This document shows, piece by piece, positions 7,102 through 15,265 of a stretch of 17,046 nucleotides of DNA; position 1 is the stretch's first letter; each line of letters starts with the position of its first letter. Origin of the DNA: Xanthobacteraceae bacterium. Lineage in GTDB: Bacteria; Pseudomonadota; Alphaproteobacteria; Rhizobiales; Xanthobacteraceae. The position numbers and the translations under genes are program-made. The notes below the pieces were generated by a model. That model made no database searches and was not told the origin of the DNA. It saw only the letters and a program-made list of their open reading frames with translations. The DNA is taken from contig JASHYD010000579.1 of assembly GCA_030043175.1 (NCBI GenBank), positions 1-17,046 on the forward strand. The letters are read 5' to 3'.

Positions 7102-7114
7102 AATTCGTTGAATT
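7102..7114. promoter_or_regulatory. Inverted repeat AATTC-GTT-GAATT (candidate operator)
   Basis: Five-base arms are perfectly complementary around a 3-base centre. It shares the AATT-N5-AATT layout with the repeat at 7231-7243, 129 bases downstream. The two may be sites for one regulator, or chance palindromes in AT-rich DNA. Confidence 0.3.
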
Positions 7115-7230
7115 CCCGCGCGGCGCATGGTCAAATGAGAACAGCACAGAATGCGACAACGACGACGCTTTGCTCAAAAAAAAATTACCAAGCAATTGGG
7201 TTGTTTTATATTTTTTGATGTCTGTGACAA

Positions 7231-7243
7231 AATTGCAACAATT
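7231..7243. promoter_or_regulatory. Inverted repeat AATTG-CAA-CAATT (candidate operator)
   Basis: Five-base arms are perfectly complementary around CAA. The layout is the same AATT-N5-AATT as the site at 7102-7114, on the xdhA side of the intergenic region. Confidence 0.3.
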
Positions 7244-7476
7244 GAAAACGCAGGAGGGAAAACTTGGTTGTCGGCTTGTATCTTATACGATGACGCATCT
7301 TTCGCGTTCTACTTAAACGGGCCGGAATACGACGCGAGCGTCATTTTTGATTTCGACTTTTCTTTTGGCGGTCGAACTGCCCTTTCTAACGACAGGTGCC
7401 TCTTTTCCGCACTTCCGCTGGTACTGAAATTGGCGGATTATCGGTCTTTTGGAAACCTCAAAAAGGGCAATCGCGC

Positions 7477-8997
7477 ATGCGCCGCCATATCCATTTCCTG
7501 CGCCGCGGCACGATCGTTCGTCTAAGCGGCGTCGCTCCGCACGTAACGCTGCTCGATTATCTTCGCCTTCATGAGGGCGCTACCGGGACCAAGGAAGGTT
7601 GCGCCGAGGGCGATTGCGGTGCCTGCACCGTGGTGCTGCGCCGCCTGGTCGGCCATAGCCTCGTTTATCATGGCATCAACGCGTGCATCACCTTGGCGGG
7701 CCAGGTCGACGGCGCCGATCTCATCACCGTCGAGGACCTTGCGGGTAACGGCGGCCTCCATCCGGTACAGCAGGCACTGGTCGATTTTCACGGTTCGCAA
7801 TGTGGCTTCTGCACGCCCGGATTCGTGATGTCGCTGTTCGCGCTGTTCCACGCGCGAAGCGCTTTTGTCCGGTCCGACATGGCCGGCGCAGGAAGGCAAA
7901 CGAGGCACCTGGGCCGCGATGAAGTGAGCGACGGGATCGCCGGAAATCTTTGCCGCTGCACCGGCTACCGTCCAATCATTGAGGCCGGCGTCGCCGCTTG
8001 CGCCACCGGCGCGACAGATCGATTTAGCGAGAGCGAAGCGCAAACCATCCAGGCTCTCGCCGCACTCGAGGATGACGCCGATGTGTGCGCCGGCACCGCG
8101 GAGCGCTTCTTTGCTGCGCCGGCAAGCGTTGATGCGCTAGCAAAGCTTTACGCCGAGCATCCGGACGCCGTGCTGGTGTCGGGTGCGACCGATGTGGGGT
8201 TGTGGATCACGAAAGACATGCGCGACCTTGCCAAGGTCATCTGGCTCGGCCGCGTGAAGGACCTCGACACAGTCGCCGACGACACCGAGCAGGTGATCAT
8301 CGGCGCAGGCGCGACCCACGCGGCCGCACTGCCGCATCTTGCCGCCATCGATCCCGATCTCGGCGAAATGATGCGCCGCTTTGCCGGTCCCCAGGTGCGC
8401 AATATGGGCACCATCGGCGGCAACATCGCAAACGGCTCACCAATCGGCGATACGCCGCCGGCCCTGATCGCGCTCGGCGCCACCCTCGTGCTGCAGAAGG
8501 GCGCCGTTTCACGCACGCTGCCGCTTGAGGATTTCTTCGTTACCTACGGCAAGCAGGATCGTGCCGCGGGCGAGTTCGTACGCGCCGTGATCGTGCCAAA
8601 GCTCAAACCTGACGAACGGTTCCGCTGCTACAAGGTTTCAAAGCGCTTCGATCAGGACATTTCCGCCGTCCTGGCAGCGTTCAAGCTGCGCATGGAAGGC
8701 AAGCGCATTATCGCGGCGCGCGTCGCGTTCGGCGGGATGGCGGCGAGGCCGCAGCGAGCAAGCGCCGTCGAAGCCGCGCTATGCGGTGTCGATGTCGCCG
8801 ATCCGACGGGCTCAGACCGCGCCTGCGAGCGGCTCGGCGTGGATTTCACGCCGATCTCCGACCATCGCGCCAGCGCCCGCTATCGCATGCAGGTTGCCCA
8901 GGCTCTGCTGCGCAAGGCCCTGGCCGAAATCGCTGGAGCGCCATCGCGCACCACCCGTGTGGTCGGATGGCGGGAGGAGTTGCATGCGACGACCTAG
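7477..8997 (+). CDS. xdhA: Xanthine dehydrogenase small subunit XdhA (2Fe-2S and FAD domains)
   Basis: The 506-residue subunit carries electrons from the Mo site through two 2Fe-2S clusters to FAD and NAD in the cytoplasmic XdhAB enzyme (xanthine/hypoxanthine oxidation). The ferredoxin-like domain holds C42, C47, C50 (GCAEGDCGAC) and C70. The second Fe-S domain holds C109, C112 (CGFC) and C159, C161 (CRCTGYRP). The FAD domain covers about 205-385 with LVSGATDVGLW and RNMGTIGGNIANGSPIGDTP, followed by the CO-dehydrogenase flavoprotein C-terminal domain. The length fits bacterial XdhA, which joins Fe-S and FAD in one chain. The ATG at 7477 is chosen because homology (MRRHIHFLRRGTIVRL) starts there and AAGGG lies at 7463-7467. 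The upstream in-frame ATG at 7396 would add 27 unmatched residues. It is the first gene of a seven-gene operon. Confidence 0.94.
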   Translation: MRRHIHFLRRGTIVRLSGVAPHVTLLDYLRLHEGATGTKEGCAEGDCGACTVVLRRLVGHSLVYHGINACITLAGQVDGADLITVEDLAGNGGLHPVQQALVDFHGSQCGFCTPGFVMSLFALFHARSAFVRSDMAGAGRQTRHLGRDEVSDGIAGNLCRCTGYRPIIEAGVAACATGATDRFSESEAQTIQALAALEDDADVCAGTAERFFAAPASVDALAKLYAEHPDAVLVSGATDVGLWITKDMRDLAKVIWLGRVKDLDTVADDTEQVIIGAGATHAAALPHLAAIDPDLGEMMRRFAGPQVRNMGTIGGNIANGSPIGDTPPALIALGATLVLQKGAVSRTLPLEDFFVTYGKQDRAAGEFVRAVIVPKLKPDERFRCYKVSKRFDQDISAVLAAFKLRMEGKRIIAARVAFGGMAARPQRASAVEAALCGVDVADPTGSDRACERLGVDFTPISDHRASARYRMQVAQALLRKALAEIAGAPSRTTRVVGWREELHATT

Positions 8998-9028
8998 TGA
9001 TACCTCACCGGCTCGCCCTCCTGGGGTT

Positions 9029-9045
9029 GCGGGCGTCCCGCCCGC
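9029..9045 (+). repeat. Strong GC hairpin at the xdhA-xdhB junction
   Basis: GCGGGCG-TCC-CGCCCGC forms a perfect 7-bp stem. It lies in the 130-base stretch between the xdhA stop (8997) and the preferred xdhB start (9128). Its presence favours reading that stretch as intercistronic. It could slow transcription or ribosomes, or protect the mRNA. Confidence 0.55.
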
Positions 9046-9064
9046 TGTTCCCCCGCCCTCTCTT

Positions 9065-9080
9065 CCCCCGCAAGCGGCGG
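9065..9080 (+). repeat. Degenerate copy of a GC hairpin repeat
   Basis: CCCCCGC-AA-GCGGCGG pairs with one mismatch. The preceding bases (CCCTCTCTTCC) and the core resemble the CTCC..CGC-NN-GCG..GGAG elements at 12476-12495 and 14079-14096. Confidence 0.45.
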
Positions 9081-9127
9081 ATGCCAGGGCTGACGCGGCT
9101 GGACGCGTGCGGTCGGAGGATGCGGCG

Positions 9128-11467
9128 ATGCAATGCCTTGCAGCCGATCAACCGCCCCCGCGCGTGGTCGGCATTTCGACCCGGCATGATTCGGCGGTCC
9201 GACACGTGGTCGGCAGCGCCCTCTATGTCGACGATATGCGCGAGCCCGCAGGGACGCTTCACATTGCCGTCGGCGGCGCGCCTGAGGCCCGTGGCCGGAT
9301 CGCCCGCATCGACCTCGACGCCGTGAGGTGCGCGGCCGGCGTGATCGCGGTGCTGACTGCCGCCGACATCCCGGGCCGGAACGACGTGAGTCCGGTGATG
9401 GGCGACGATCCGATGTTCGCGGACGGAAACGTGGAATTCCATGGCCAGGTCGTGTTCGCGGTCATCGCCGAGAGCCGCGATCTGGCCCGGCGCGCCGCGC
9501 GACTTGGCAGGATCGAGATTGCCGCCGAAACCCCGTTGGTGACGGTGGATGATGCGCTCAAGGCGGACTGCCACATTCTGCCCGACTACAGCTTCAACAA
9601 GGGCGACTGTGCCGCCGTGCTCGCGGCCGCCTCGAACCGGATCGAGGGCACGTTGCGCATCGGCGGGCAGGAGCACTTCTACCTTGAGGGCCAGGTCGCA
9701 CTCGCCATACCGGGCGAGGACGAGGTGACGATCCACGCCTCGACGCAGCATCCGAGCGAACTGCAGCACATCGTTGCGCATGTGCTCGGCCTGCCCAATG
9801 CCGCTGTCACAGTCGAGGTGCGGCGCATGGGCGGGGCGTTCGGCGGCAAAGAGAGCCAGGCCGCGCAATGGGCCGCGATCGCGGCGCTCGCCGCCCGAAT
9901 CACGGCGCGGCCTTGCAAAATCCGCCTCGATCGCGACGATGACATGGCGATGACCGGCAAGCGACATGATTTCCGCGTCGACTACAAGGCCGGCTTCGAC
10001 CAGGACGGCCGGCTTGCGGCGGCAGATATCGCGCTCGCCTCCCGCTGCGGCTATTCGGCAGATTTGTCGGGGGCCATCAATGACCGCGCCATGTTTCACG
10101 CCGACAATGCCTACCACCTGCCGGCCGCCCGCATCACCACCAGGCGGATGAAGACCAACACGGTCTCGAACACGGCATTCCGCGGCTTCGGCGGACCACA
10201 GGGCATGCTGGCCATCGAGCGCCTCATCGACCATATCGGTTGGACCCTCGGCATCGATCCGCTCGACATTCGCAAGCGCAATCTGTACGGCCCAGGCCGT
10301 GACATGACGCCTTACGGCATGCCGGTGACCGATAACATTCTGCCGGAGCTGATCGAGACGCTGGAACGCACGTGCGAATACCGCTCGCGCCGAACATCGA
10401 TCACGGCGTTCAACCGCGGCAGCCGTTTTCTCAAACGAGGCTTCGCGCTCACGCCCGTCAAGTTCGGAATTTCGTTCACCACCAGCTTTCTCAACCAGGC
10501 CGGTGCGCTCGTTCACGTCTATCAGGACGGCTCGGTCCATCTCAATCACGGCGGCACCGAGATGGGACAAGGATTATTCGTCAAGGTCGCCCAGGTGGTG
10601 GCGGAGGAGTTCGGGATCGATCTCGATAGGGTCCGGATTACGCCAACCACTACCGCCAAGGTGCCAAATACATCGGCGACCGCAGCCTCCTCGGGGTCCG
10701 ATCTCAACGGCATGGCGGCGCGCGCGGCGGCGCGAACCATCAAGGCCCGGCTTGTCGAGTTTGAGTCCGACAAATGGGACGTCCCGGCCGACCTCATTAC
10801 GCTGCGCGACAACCAGGTGCTTCTCGGCAACCAGTCGATTGCGTTCCCCGACCTCGTCAAACAGGCTTATCTCGCCCGCATCTCTCTGTCCTCGACCGGC
10901 TTCTACCGCACGCCGGACATTCACTGGGATGCCAAACGGGCGACCGGGCGGCCGTTCTACTACTTTGCGTATGGCGCAGCTTGCAGCGAAGTGATCGTCG
11001 ATACCCTGACCGGCGAAATGAAGGTCGAGCGCGTCGACATCCTTCACGACGTCGGCCATTCTCTCAATCCGGCGATCGACATCGGCCAGATCGAGGGCGG
11101 TTTCGTCCAGGGCATGGGCTGGCTCACGACAGAGGAATTGGTGTTCGACGACCGCGGCCGCCTGCTCACCCGCGCGCCGTCGACTTACAAGATTCCTTGC
11201 GCGGCCGACGTGCCGGTTGATTTCCGCGTGGCGCTGTTCGACGGCGTCAACCGCGAAAATACCATCTACCGCTCCAAAGCCGTGGGGGAACCGCCGCTGA
11301 TGCTGGCAATTTCGATATTTGCCGCGATTGCGGATGCCATCCACAGCCTGGCCCCCGGACGCCCGGTGCCGCTCGACGCACCAGCCACCCCGGAATCGAT
11401 CTTGCATGCCGTTGAACTGGTGGCGCAGCATCAAGGACGCGATGACCGCGGTATGGACCACGATTGA
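9128..11467 (+). CDS. xdhB: Xanthine dehydrogenase large subunit XdhB (molybdopterin-binding)
   Basis: The 779-residue catalytic subunit hydroxylates purines at the Mo centre. The N-terminal hammerhead begins HDSAVRHVVGSALYVDDMRE. Key residues by homology to Rhodobacter XdhB are the glutamate in FYLEGQ (E187), the arginine in FRGFGGPQG (R352) and the catalytic glutamate in VGEPPLM (E721). The cofactor loop MGGAFGGKES is also present, and these residues together favour true purine specificity. Two starts are possible. ATG 9128 has GGAGGA (9115-9120) with a 7-base spacer and gives the usual length. ATG 8984 overlaps xdhA, has GGGAGGAG just before it, and would add 48 Pro/Ala-rich residues translated from hairpin repeat DNA. 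I prefer 9128. The 3' end overlaps xdhC by 26 bases. Confidence 0.94.
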   Translation: MQCLAADQPPPRVVGISTRHDSAVRHVVGSALYVDDMREPAGTLHIAVGGAPEARGRIARIDLDAVRCAAGVIAVLTAADIPGRNDVSPVMGDDPMFADGNVEFHGQVVFAVIAESRDLARRAARLGRIEIAAETPLVTVDDALKADCHILPDYSFNKGDCAAVLAAASNRIEGTLRIGGQEHFYLEGQVALAIPGEDEVTIHASTQHPSELQHIVAHVLGLPNAAVTVEVRRMGGAFGGKESQAAQWAAIAALAARITARPCKIRLDRDDDMAMTGKRHDFRVDYKAGFDQDGRLAAADIALASRCGYSADLSGAINDRAMFHADNAYHLPAARITTRRMKTNTVSNTAFRGFGGPQGMLAIERLIDHIGWTLGIDPLDIRKRNLYGPGRDMTPYGMPVTDNILPELIETLERTCEYRSRRTSITAFNRGSRFLKRGFALTPVKFGISFTTSFLNQAGALVHVYQDGSVHLNHGGTEMGQGLFVKVAQVVAEEFGIDLDRVRITPTTTAKVPNTSATAASSGSDLNGMAARAAARTIKARLVEFESDKWDVPADLITLRDNQVLLGNQSIAFPDLVKQAYLARISLSSTGFYRTPDIHWDAKRATGRPFYYFAYGAACSEVIVDTLTGEMKVERVDILHDVGHSLNPAIDIGQIEGGFVQGMGWLTTEELVFDDRGRLLTRAPSTYKIPCAADVPVDFRVALFDGVNRENTIYRSKAVGEPPLMLAISIFAAIADAIHSLAPGRPVPLDAPATPESILHAVELVAQHQGRDDRGMDHD

Positions 11468-12446
11468 GCGATTTCTCGCCGAGCACGGCGCTGCTGTGCT
11501 GGTGACGCTCGCGGAGTCTGCGGGGTCGACCCCGCGCGAAGCCGGCGCGCGCATGGTGGTGCGCCCCGACGGGCGGTTCTCGGGCACCATCGGCGGCGGG
11601 GCATTAGAGTGGCTGGCACTCGCCGAAGCACAGCAGATGATGGCCGGCGGCGGCAAAACGGCAGCGTTTCGCCGGCTCAACAAGGCGTTGGGACCCGAAC
11701 TTGGCCAATGCTGCGGTGGTCGCGTGGTGGTGACGTTGGAGCGCTTCGAAGGGCGCGATCTCGACAAGGTCGTGCCGTTGGCGACGGCGGAACGGGACGG
11801 ACGCTTCTTGACCCTGTCGGAGCCCGGGCAGCCGATGGGCCGCCTATTTGCGGCTGGCTCTCCTCAAGGACCGGACTACGCCAAGCTCCCTGACGGCCGC
11901 ATCGCCGAGAGGTTCGGCACCAGCGCGACGCCGCTCTACCTGTTCGGGGCTGGCCACGTGGGCCGCAGTCTGATGCTGGCGCTCGCACCGCTCCCTTTCT
12001 CGGTGACGTGGATCGATCCGCGCCCGGCTTCCTTTCCGTCCCATTTACCCGGCAATGTGACCTGCCGCACCGGTATTGATCCGGTGCGCATGATCGAAAG
12101 CGCGCCCACCGGCGCTTTCGTGGCGATCATGACCCACAGCCATGCCCTTGATCTCGACATAACGGCGGCGGCACTGCTGGCGCGACGGTTCGCCTATGTG
12201 GGCCTGATCGGCAGCGCCAGCAAGCGCGCCCGTTTTGCCGGCCCCCTGCGCCAGACCGGCCTTAGCGACGACGACCTAGCCCGCCTGATCTGCCCCATCG
12301 GCCTCACGGAAATTCGCGACAAGGCGCCGGCGGCCATTGCGGCCGGCATCTTGGCGCAGCTTCTCATTTGGCGTGACGCCATCGCGGCGGGGAATTCGAC
12401 CCCGGAGCACGTAGCGATCATCCCAACCGGCGCCGCGCATGCTTGA
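11442..12446 (+). CDS. xdhC: XdhC, molybdenum-cofactor chaperone for xanthine dehydrogenase
   Basis: The 334-residue protein binds and protects the molybdenum cofactor, promotes its sulfuration and delivers it to XdhB; it is not part of the mature enzyme. The N-terminal XdhC/CoxI domain shows AESAGSTPREAGARMVV and SGTIGGGALEW, then GQCCGG with C90 and C91, of the type used in cofactor binding. The C-terminal Rossmann domain shows LYLFGAGHVGRSL (GAGHVG 169-174). The ATG at 11442 lies inside the end of xdhB and follows AAGGA with a 5-6-base gap, so translation is probably coupled. A longer in-frame ATG at 11319 only adds out-of-frame xdhB sequence. The stop overlaps the next start by 8 bases (ATGCTTGA). 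Confidence 0.93.
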   Translation: MTAVWTTIERFLAEHGAAVLVTLAESAGSTPREAGARMVVRPDGRFSGTIGGGALEWLALAEAQQMMAGGGKTAAFRRLNKALGPELGQCCGGRVVVTLERFEGRDLDKVVPLATAERDGRFLTLSEPGQPMGRLFAAGSPQGPDYAKLPDGRIAERFGTSATPLYLFGAGHVGRSLMLALAPLPFSVTWIDPRPASFPSHLPGNVTCRTGIDPVRMIESAPTGAFVAIMTHSHALDLDITAAALLARRFAYVGLIGSASKRARFAGPLRQTGLSDDDLARLICPIGLTEIRDKAPAAIAAGILAQLLIWRDAIAAGNSTPEHVAIIPTGAAHA

Positions 12447-14073
12447 TCCGACACTACCGCATCCTCTGTCCGACTCTCCTGCGCCTGCGAGGGAGGGCCG
12501 GGAGGGAGCGCCGTTGCTGTCTGCCGTCCATATCACCAAGCGGTTCGGGGCGTTTACCGCCAACGACAGCGTGGATCTTGATATCTATGGCGGCGAAATC
12601 GGTGCGCTGCTCGGCGAAAACGGCGCTGGCAAATCGACGTTGGTCAAGATCATCTATGGGCTCCTCCAGCCGACCGCGGGCGAATTGCGCTTCATGGACC
12701 GCAAGGTCGAGCTTGCCGGCCCCGCCGCGGCGCGCGCGCTCGGCATCGCCATGGTGTTCCAGCATTTCTCGCTGTTCGAGAACCTGACTGTCGCGGAAAA
12801 CGTGGCGCTCGGCCTGTCGAGTGGCGAGCCGTTGGCCGCCGTGACGGAGCGTCTTGCCGATCTCTCCCGTGTCTACGGCCTGCCGCTCGAGCCCCAGCGT
12901 GAGGTGTGGCGGCTATCGGTCGGCGAGCGCCAGCGCATCGAGATCGTGCGGGCGTTGATGCAGAACCCAAAGCTCCTGATCCTCGATGAGCCCACCTCGG
13001 TACTGACGCCGCAGGAGACCGATCAACTCTTTATCACGCTGCGGCGCCTCAAAGGCGAGGGCCGCGCTATCCTTTATATCTCCCACAAGCTCGACGAGGT
13101 GAAGGCGCTGTGCGATGCCGCTACCATTCTGCGTGGCGGCAAGAGGGTTGCGACCTGCGATCCGCGGATCGAAACGGCAGCATCGCTTGCGCGCATGATG
13201 GTCGGCGCCGACATCGGCGAGGTCAGGGCGGCCGCCGACCGCATGACAGGCGCCCCGCGCTTCGTCATTCGCGATCTCACCCTCGATCCCGACGATCCCC
13301 ACGGCGTGCGGCTCGACACCGTCTCGCTCGAAGTCAAAGGCGGAGAGATTGTCGGCATTGCCGGCGTCTCCGGCAATGGTCAGGACGAGCTGTTTGCCGC
13401 CCTCTCCGGTGAGCGGGCTTGCCCCAATGCAGACGACATCGTCATTGATGGCCGCGCGGTCGGGCGGCTGCCGATCACCGCTCGCCGTCAGCTCGGTGCC
13501 GCTTTCGTCCCGGAGGAACGTCTCGGCCACGCCACCGTGCCGCGCATGAAGCTTTCCGACAACGCATTGCTGACCGGCCATGCCTCCAGCAGCATGGTTA
13601 AGCACGGCTTCATCGACCGCACCGCAATGCTTGCCGCCGTCGATGCGACCAGCCAGGCGTTTGACGTGCGCAAAGCCAGACGCGATCCGGAAGCCATGAG
13701 CCTGTCGGGCGGCAATCTGCAGAAGTTTGTGGTCGGCCGCGAAATCCTCCGCGAGCCCGGCGTGCTGCTGGTCGCGCAGCCTACCTGGGGCGTCGACGCC
13801 GGCGCGGCGGCAACCATCCGACAGGCGCTCATCAATCTGGCGGCGCGCGGCACCGCGGTGCTCGTCATCAGCCAGGACCTCGACGAACTTGAAGAAATCG
13901 CCGATCGCATTGCGGTGATTTTCCACGGCCGGCTTTCGGAGCCGATTGATACCGCGGCAGCGACCCGCGAGACGATCGGCCTGCTGATGGGCGGCAGCAC
14001 AACCAAGAGGAAGGCCAGCGCGGCGGTCATCGGCGCGCATCCGAACGGAAAAGGTCGTTGGGTTCGAGCTTAG
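12439..14073 (+). CDS. Nucleoside-type ABC importer ATPase (double ATPase, NupO/YufO-like)
   Basis: The 544-residue protein has two tandem ATPase domains, as in sugar/nucleoside importers of the BMP group. Domain 1 has Walker A GENGAGKS at 59-66, signature LSVGERQR from 159 and Walker B with D183-E184 in ILDEPTS. Domain 2 is the expected degenerate half, with GVSGNGQ at 309-315 in place of Walker A, signature LSGGNLQ from 422, and AQPTWGVD in place of the canonical DEPT. Domain 1 is therefore likely to carry most hydrolysis. ATG 12439 overlaps xdhC, but the first 25 residues (Pro/Glu/Arg-rich) come from a hairpin repeat. TTG at 12514, directly after GGGAGGGAG, would begin at LLSAVHITKRF where homology starts and may be the real start. 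The close linkage to xdh suggests that the substrate is a purine or nucleoside. Confidence 0.92.
   Translation: MLDPTLPHPLSDSPAPAREGREGAPLLSAVHITKRFGAFTANDSVDLDIYGGEIGALLGENGAGKSTLVKIIYGLLQPTAGELRFMDRKVELAGPAAARALGIAMVFQHFSLFENLTVAENVALGLSSGEPLAAVTERLADLSRVYGLPLEPQREVWRLSVGERQRIEIVRALMQNPKLLILDEPTSVLTPQETDQLFITLRRLKGEGRAILYISHKLDEVKALCDAATILRGGKRVATCDPRIETAASLARMMVGADIGEVRAAADRMTGAPRFVIRDLTLDPDDPHGVRLDTVSLEVKGGEIVGIAGVSGNGQDELFAALSGERACPNADDIVIDGRAVGRLPITARRQLGAAFVPEERLGHATVPRMKLSDNALLTGHASSSMVKHGFIDRTAMLAAVDATSQAFDVRKARRDPEAMSLSGGNLQKFVVGREILREPGVLLVAQPTWGVDAGAAATIRQALINLAARGTAVLVISQDLDELEEIADRIAVIFHGRLSEPIDTAAATRETIGLLMGGSTTKRKASAAVIGAHPNGKGRWVRA
12476..12495 (+). repeat. GC hairpin repeat at the xdhC-ATPase junction
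   Basis: CTCCTGCGC-CT-GCGAGGGAG pairs over 9 positions with one mismatch and one G-T pair. It shares its layout and loop with 14079-14096. If ATG 12439 is used, this element is translated into the ATPase N-terminus. Confidence 0.5.
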
Positions 14074-14078
14074 CCAAT

Positions 14079-14096
14079 CTCCCCGCCTGCGGGGAG
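14079..14096 (+). repeat. Perfect GC hairpin repeat at the ATPase-permease junction
   Basis: CTCCCCGC-CT-GCGGGGAG is a perfect 8-bp inverted repeat 5 bases after the ATPase stop, in the 100-base gap before permease 1. No T tract follows, so it is unlikely to be a full terminator. It is the least degenerate of three related elements in this operon. Confidence 0.6.
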
Positions 14097-14173
14097 CAGA
14101 AAGGTGCGATTGCCATCTGCCAGCGGGAAGAGTCGCTGCAAGTTGAGATGAAACCTGCCAGGGAGGGGTGAGA

Positions 14174-15265
14174 ATGCAGTTGGTGCTTGAGCGCCGGACC
14201 GAGCGCTCCGCCGCGGTCGCCGTCGCGTCGCCTCTGATCGCGATCGCGCTGACGCTCCTGACCATGGCCCTGTTGTTCACCGCACTCGGTAAGAATCCCG
14301 TCGCGGCGCTTTCGGTGTATTTCATAGAACCGCTGACCGACAGCTATTCGCTGATCGAACTCGTGGTGAAAGCGACGCCGCTGGTGATGATCGCGATCGG
14401 CCTTTCGCTATGTTACCTCGCCAATGTTTGGAATATCGGTGCTGAGGGCCAATTCCTGATCGGCGCGCTGTGCGGCTCATGGCTGGCGGTCAGGACGCAG
14501 GGCACCGATGCGGGCGCCTGGGTGCTGCCGGTCATGCTGATGCTGGGGGCGGCCGGCGGCGCGCTTTACGCGCTCATTCCGGCCATCGCAAAGGTGCGGT
14601 TCGGCGCAAGCGAGATCCTCACTAGCCTGATGCTGGTCTACACGGCGGACCTGCTACTCGACTATCTGGTCCGCGGACCTTGGCGTGACCCGAACGGCTT
14701 TAATTTCCCGACCACAGCCGAGTTCGATCCGGCCGCCACGGTACCGCTCCTCGTCGACGGCAGCCGGCTGCATGTCGGCGCCTTGATTGCACTCGCGGTG
14801 GTGGCCGTCGCATCCGTCCTTCTCGGCCGTACCATCAAGGGTTTCGAAATCAAGGTGGTGGGAGCGGCGCCGCGCGCCGCGCGATTTGCCGGTTTCAGCG
14901 CTGACCGGCTCGTAATCCTGACTTTCATGATCTCCGGCGCCCTCGCCGGGCTAGCCGGCATCATCGAGGTGGCCGGACCGGTCGGCCATCTGCAGCCAAA
15001 TTTTTCGCCCGGATACGGCTTCACCGCGATCATCGTCGCGTTTCTCGGCCGTCTCAACCCGATCGGCATCCTGATCGCGGGGCTGTTCCTCGCACTGACT
15101 TTCATCGGCGGCGAGCAAGCCCAGATTTCCATCAAGGTGCCGCTCGATCTCACCAAGGTATTTCAAGGTATCCTGTTGTTTTATGTGCTCGCCTGCGATT
15201 CCCTGATCGGTTATCGCATTCGCGCCGTGTCGGCCCGCCCTGGAGGCGCCGATGCAGCTGCTTGA
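14174..15265 (+). CDS. Nucleoside-type ABC importer permease 1 (NupP/YufP-like)
   Basis: The 363-residue inner-membrane protein has many hydrophobic segments, beginning with a long helix at about 20-38. The family motif NVWNIGAEGQFLIGA starts at about 84. Later segments AARFAGFSADRLVILTFMIS and GYGFTAIIVAFLGRLNPIGI match BPD_transp_2-type permeases of the BMP importers. The length suits the longer of the two permeases in such systems. ATG 14174 is chosen because GGGAGGGG lies at 14161-14168 with a 5-base spacer. A GTG at 14168 would overlap that site. The end overlaps permease 2 by 14 bases, so the two are probably translated together. It forms the channel with the following gene. Confidence 0.92.
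   Translation: MQLVLERRTERSAAVAVASPLIAIALTLLTMALLFTALGKNPVAALSVYFIEPLTDSYSLIELVVKATPLVMIAIGLSLCYLANVWNIGAEGQFLIGALCGSWLAVRTQGTDAGAWVLPVMLMLGAAGGALYALIPAIAKVRFGASEILTSLMLVYTADLLLDYLVRGPWRDPNGFNFPTTAEFDPAATVPLLVDGSRLHVGALIALAVVAVASVLLGRTIKGFEIKVVGAAPRAARFAGFSADRLVILTFMISGALAGLAGIIEVAGPVGHLQPNFSPGYGFTAIIVAFLGRLNPIGILIAGLFLALTFIGGEQAQISIKVPLDLTKVFQGILLFYVLACDSLIGYRIRAVSARPGGADAAA

Larger units (their letters stand above)
6902..7476. promoter_or_regulatory. AT-rich divergent intergenic region between the channel gene and the xdh operon
   Basis: These 575 bases separate two divergent transcripts and are visibly richer in A and T than the flanking genes, especially 6970-7450 (runs such as TTTTATATTTTTTG and AAAAAAAAATTACC). 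The region contains at least four short inverted repeats, listed separately, which is more than elsewhere in the window. I could not pick a convincing -35/-10 pair with normal spacing for either direction. A 124-codon frame (7151-7525) crosses the 3' part but has no recognisable homology and overlaps the xdhA start, so I do not call it a gene. The likely role is a shared regulatory region, with a transcription-factor gene outside the window. Confidence 0.6.

Noticed and set aside
7151..7525. 124-codon plus-strand frame in the AT-rich intergenic region
   Set aside because: No recognisable family, no ribosome site at its ATG, and overlap with the well-supported xdhA start. Only the shorter TTG-started part is kept as a low-interest finding.
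9005..10570. 521-codon minus-strand frame
   Set aside because: It lies entirely antisense to xdhB, which shows all catalytic motifs. It has no family likeness or ribosome site.
10574..11767. 397-codon minus-strand frame
   Set aside because: It is antisense to the xdhB end and xdhC start. Its composition is that of a shadow frame.
14079..14096. Intrinsic terminator after the ABC ATPase
   Set aside because: The stem is strong but no T-rich tail follows and the downstream permeases belong to the same transporter. It is better viewed as an intergenic repeat.
12913..14325. 470-codon minus-strand frame
   Set aside because: It is antisense to the ABC ATPase and crosses an intergenic hairpin. No motifs were seen.
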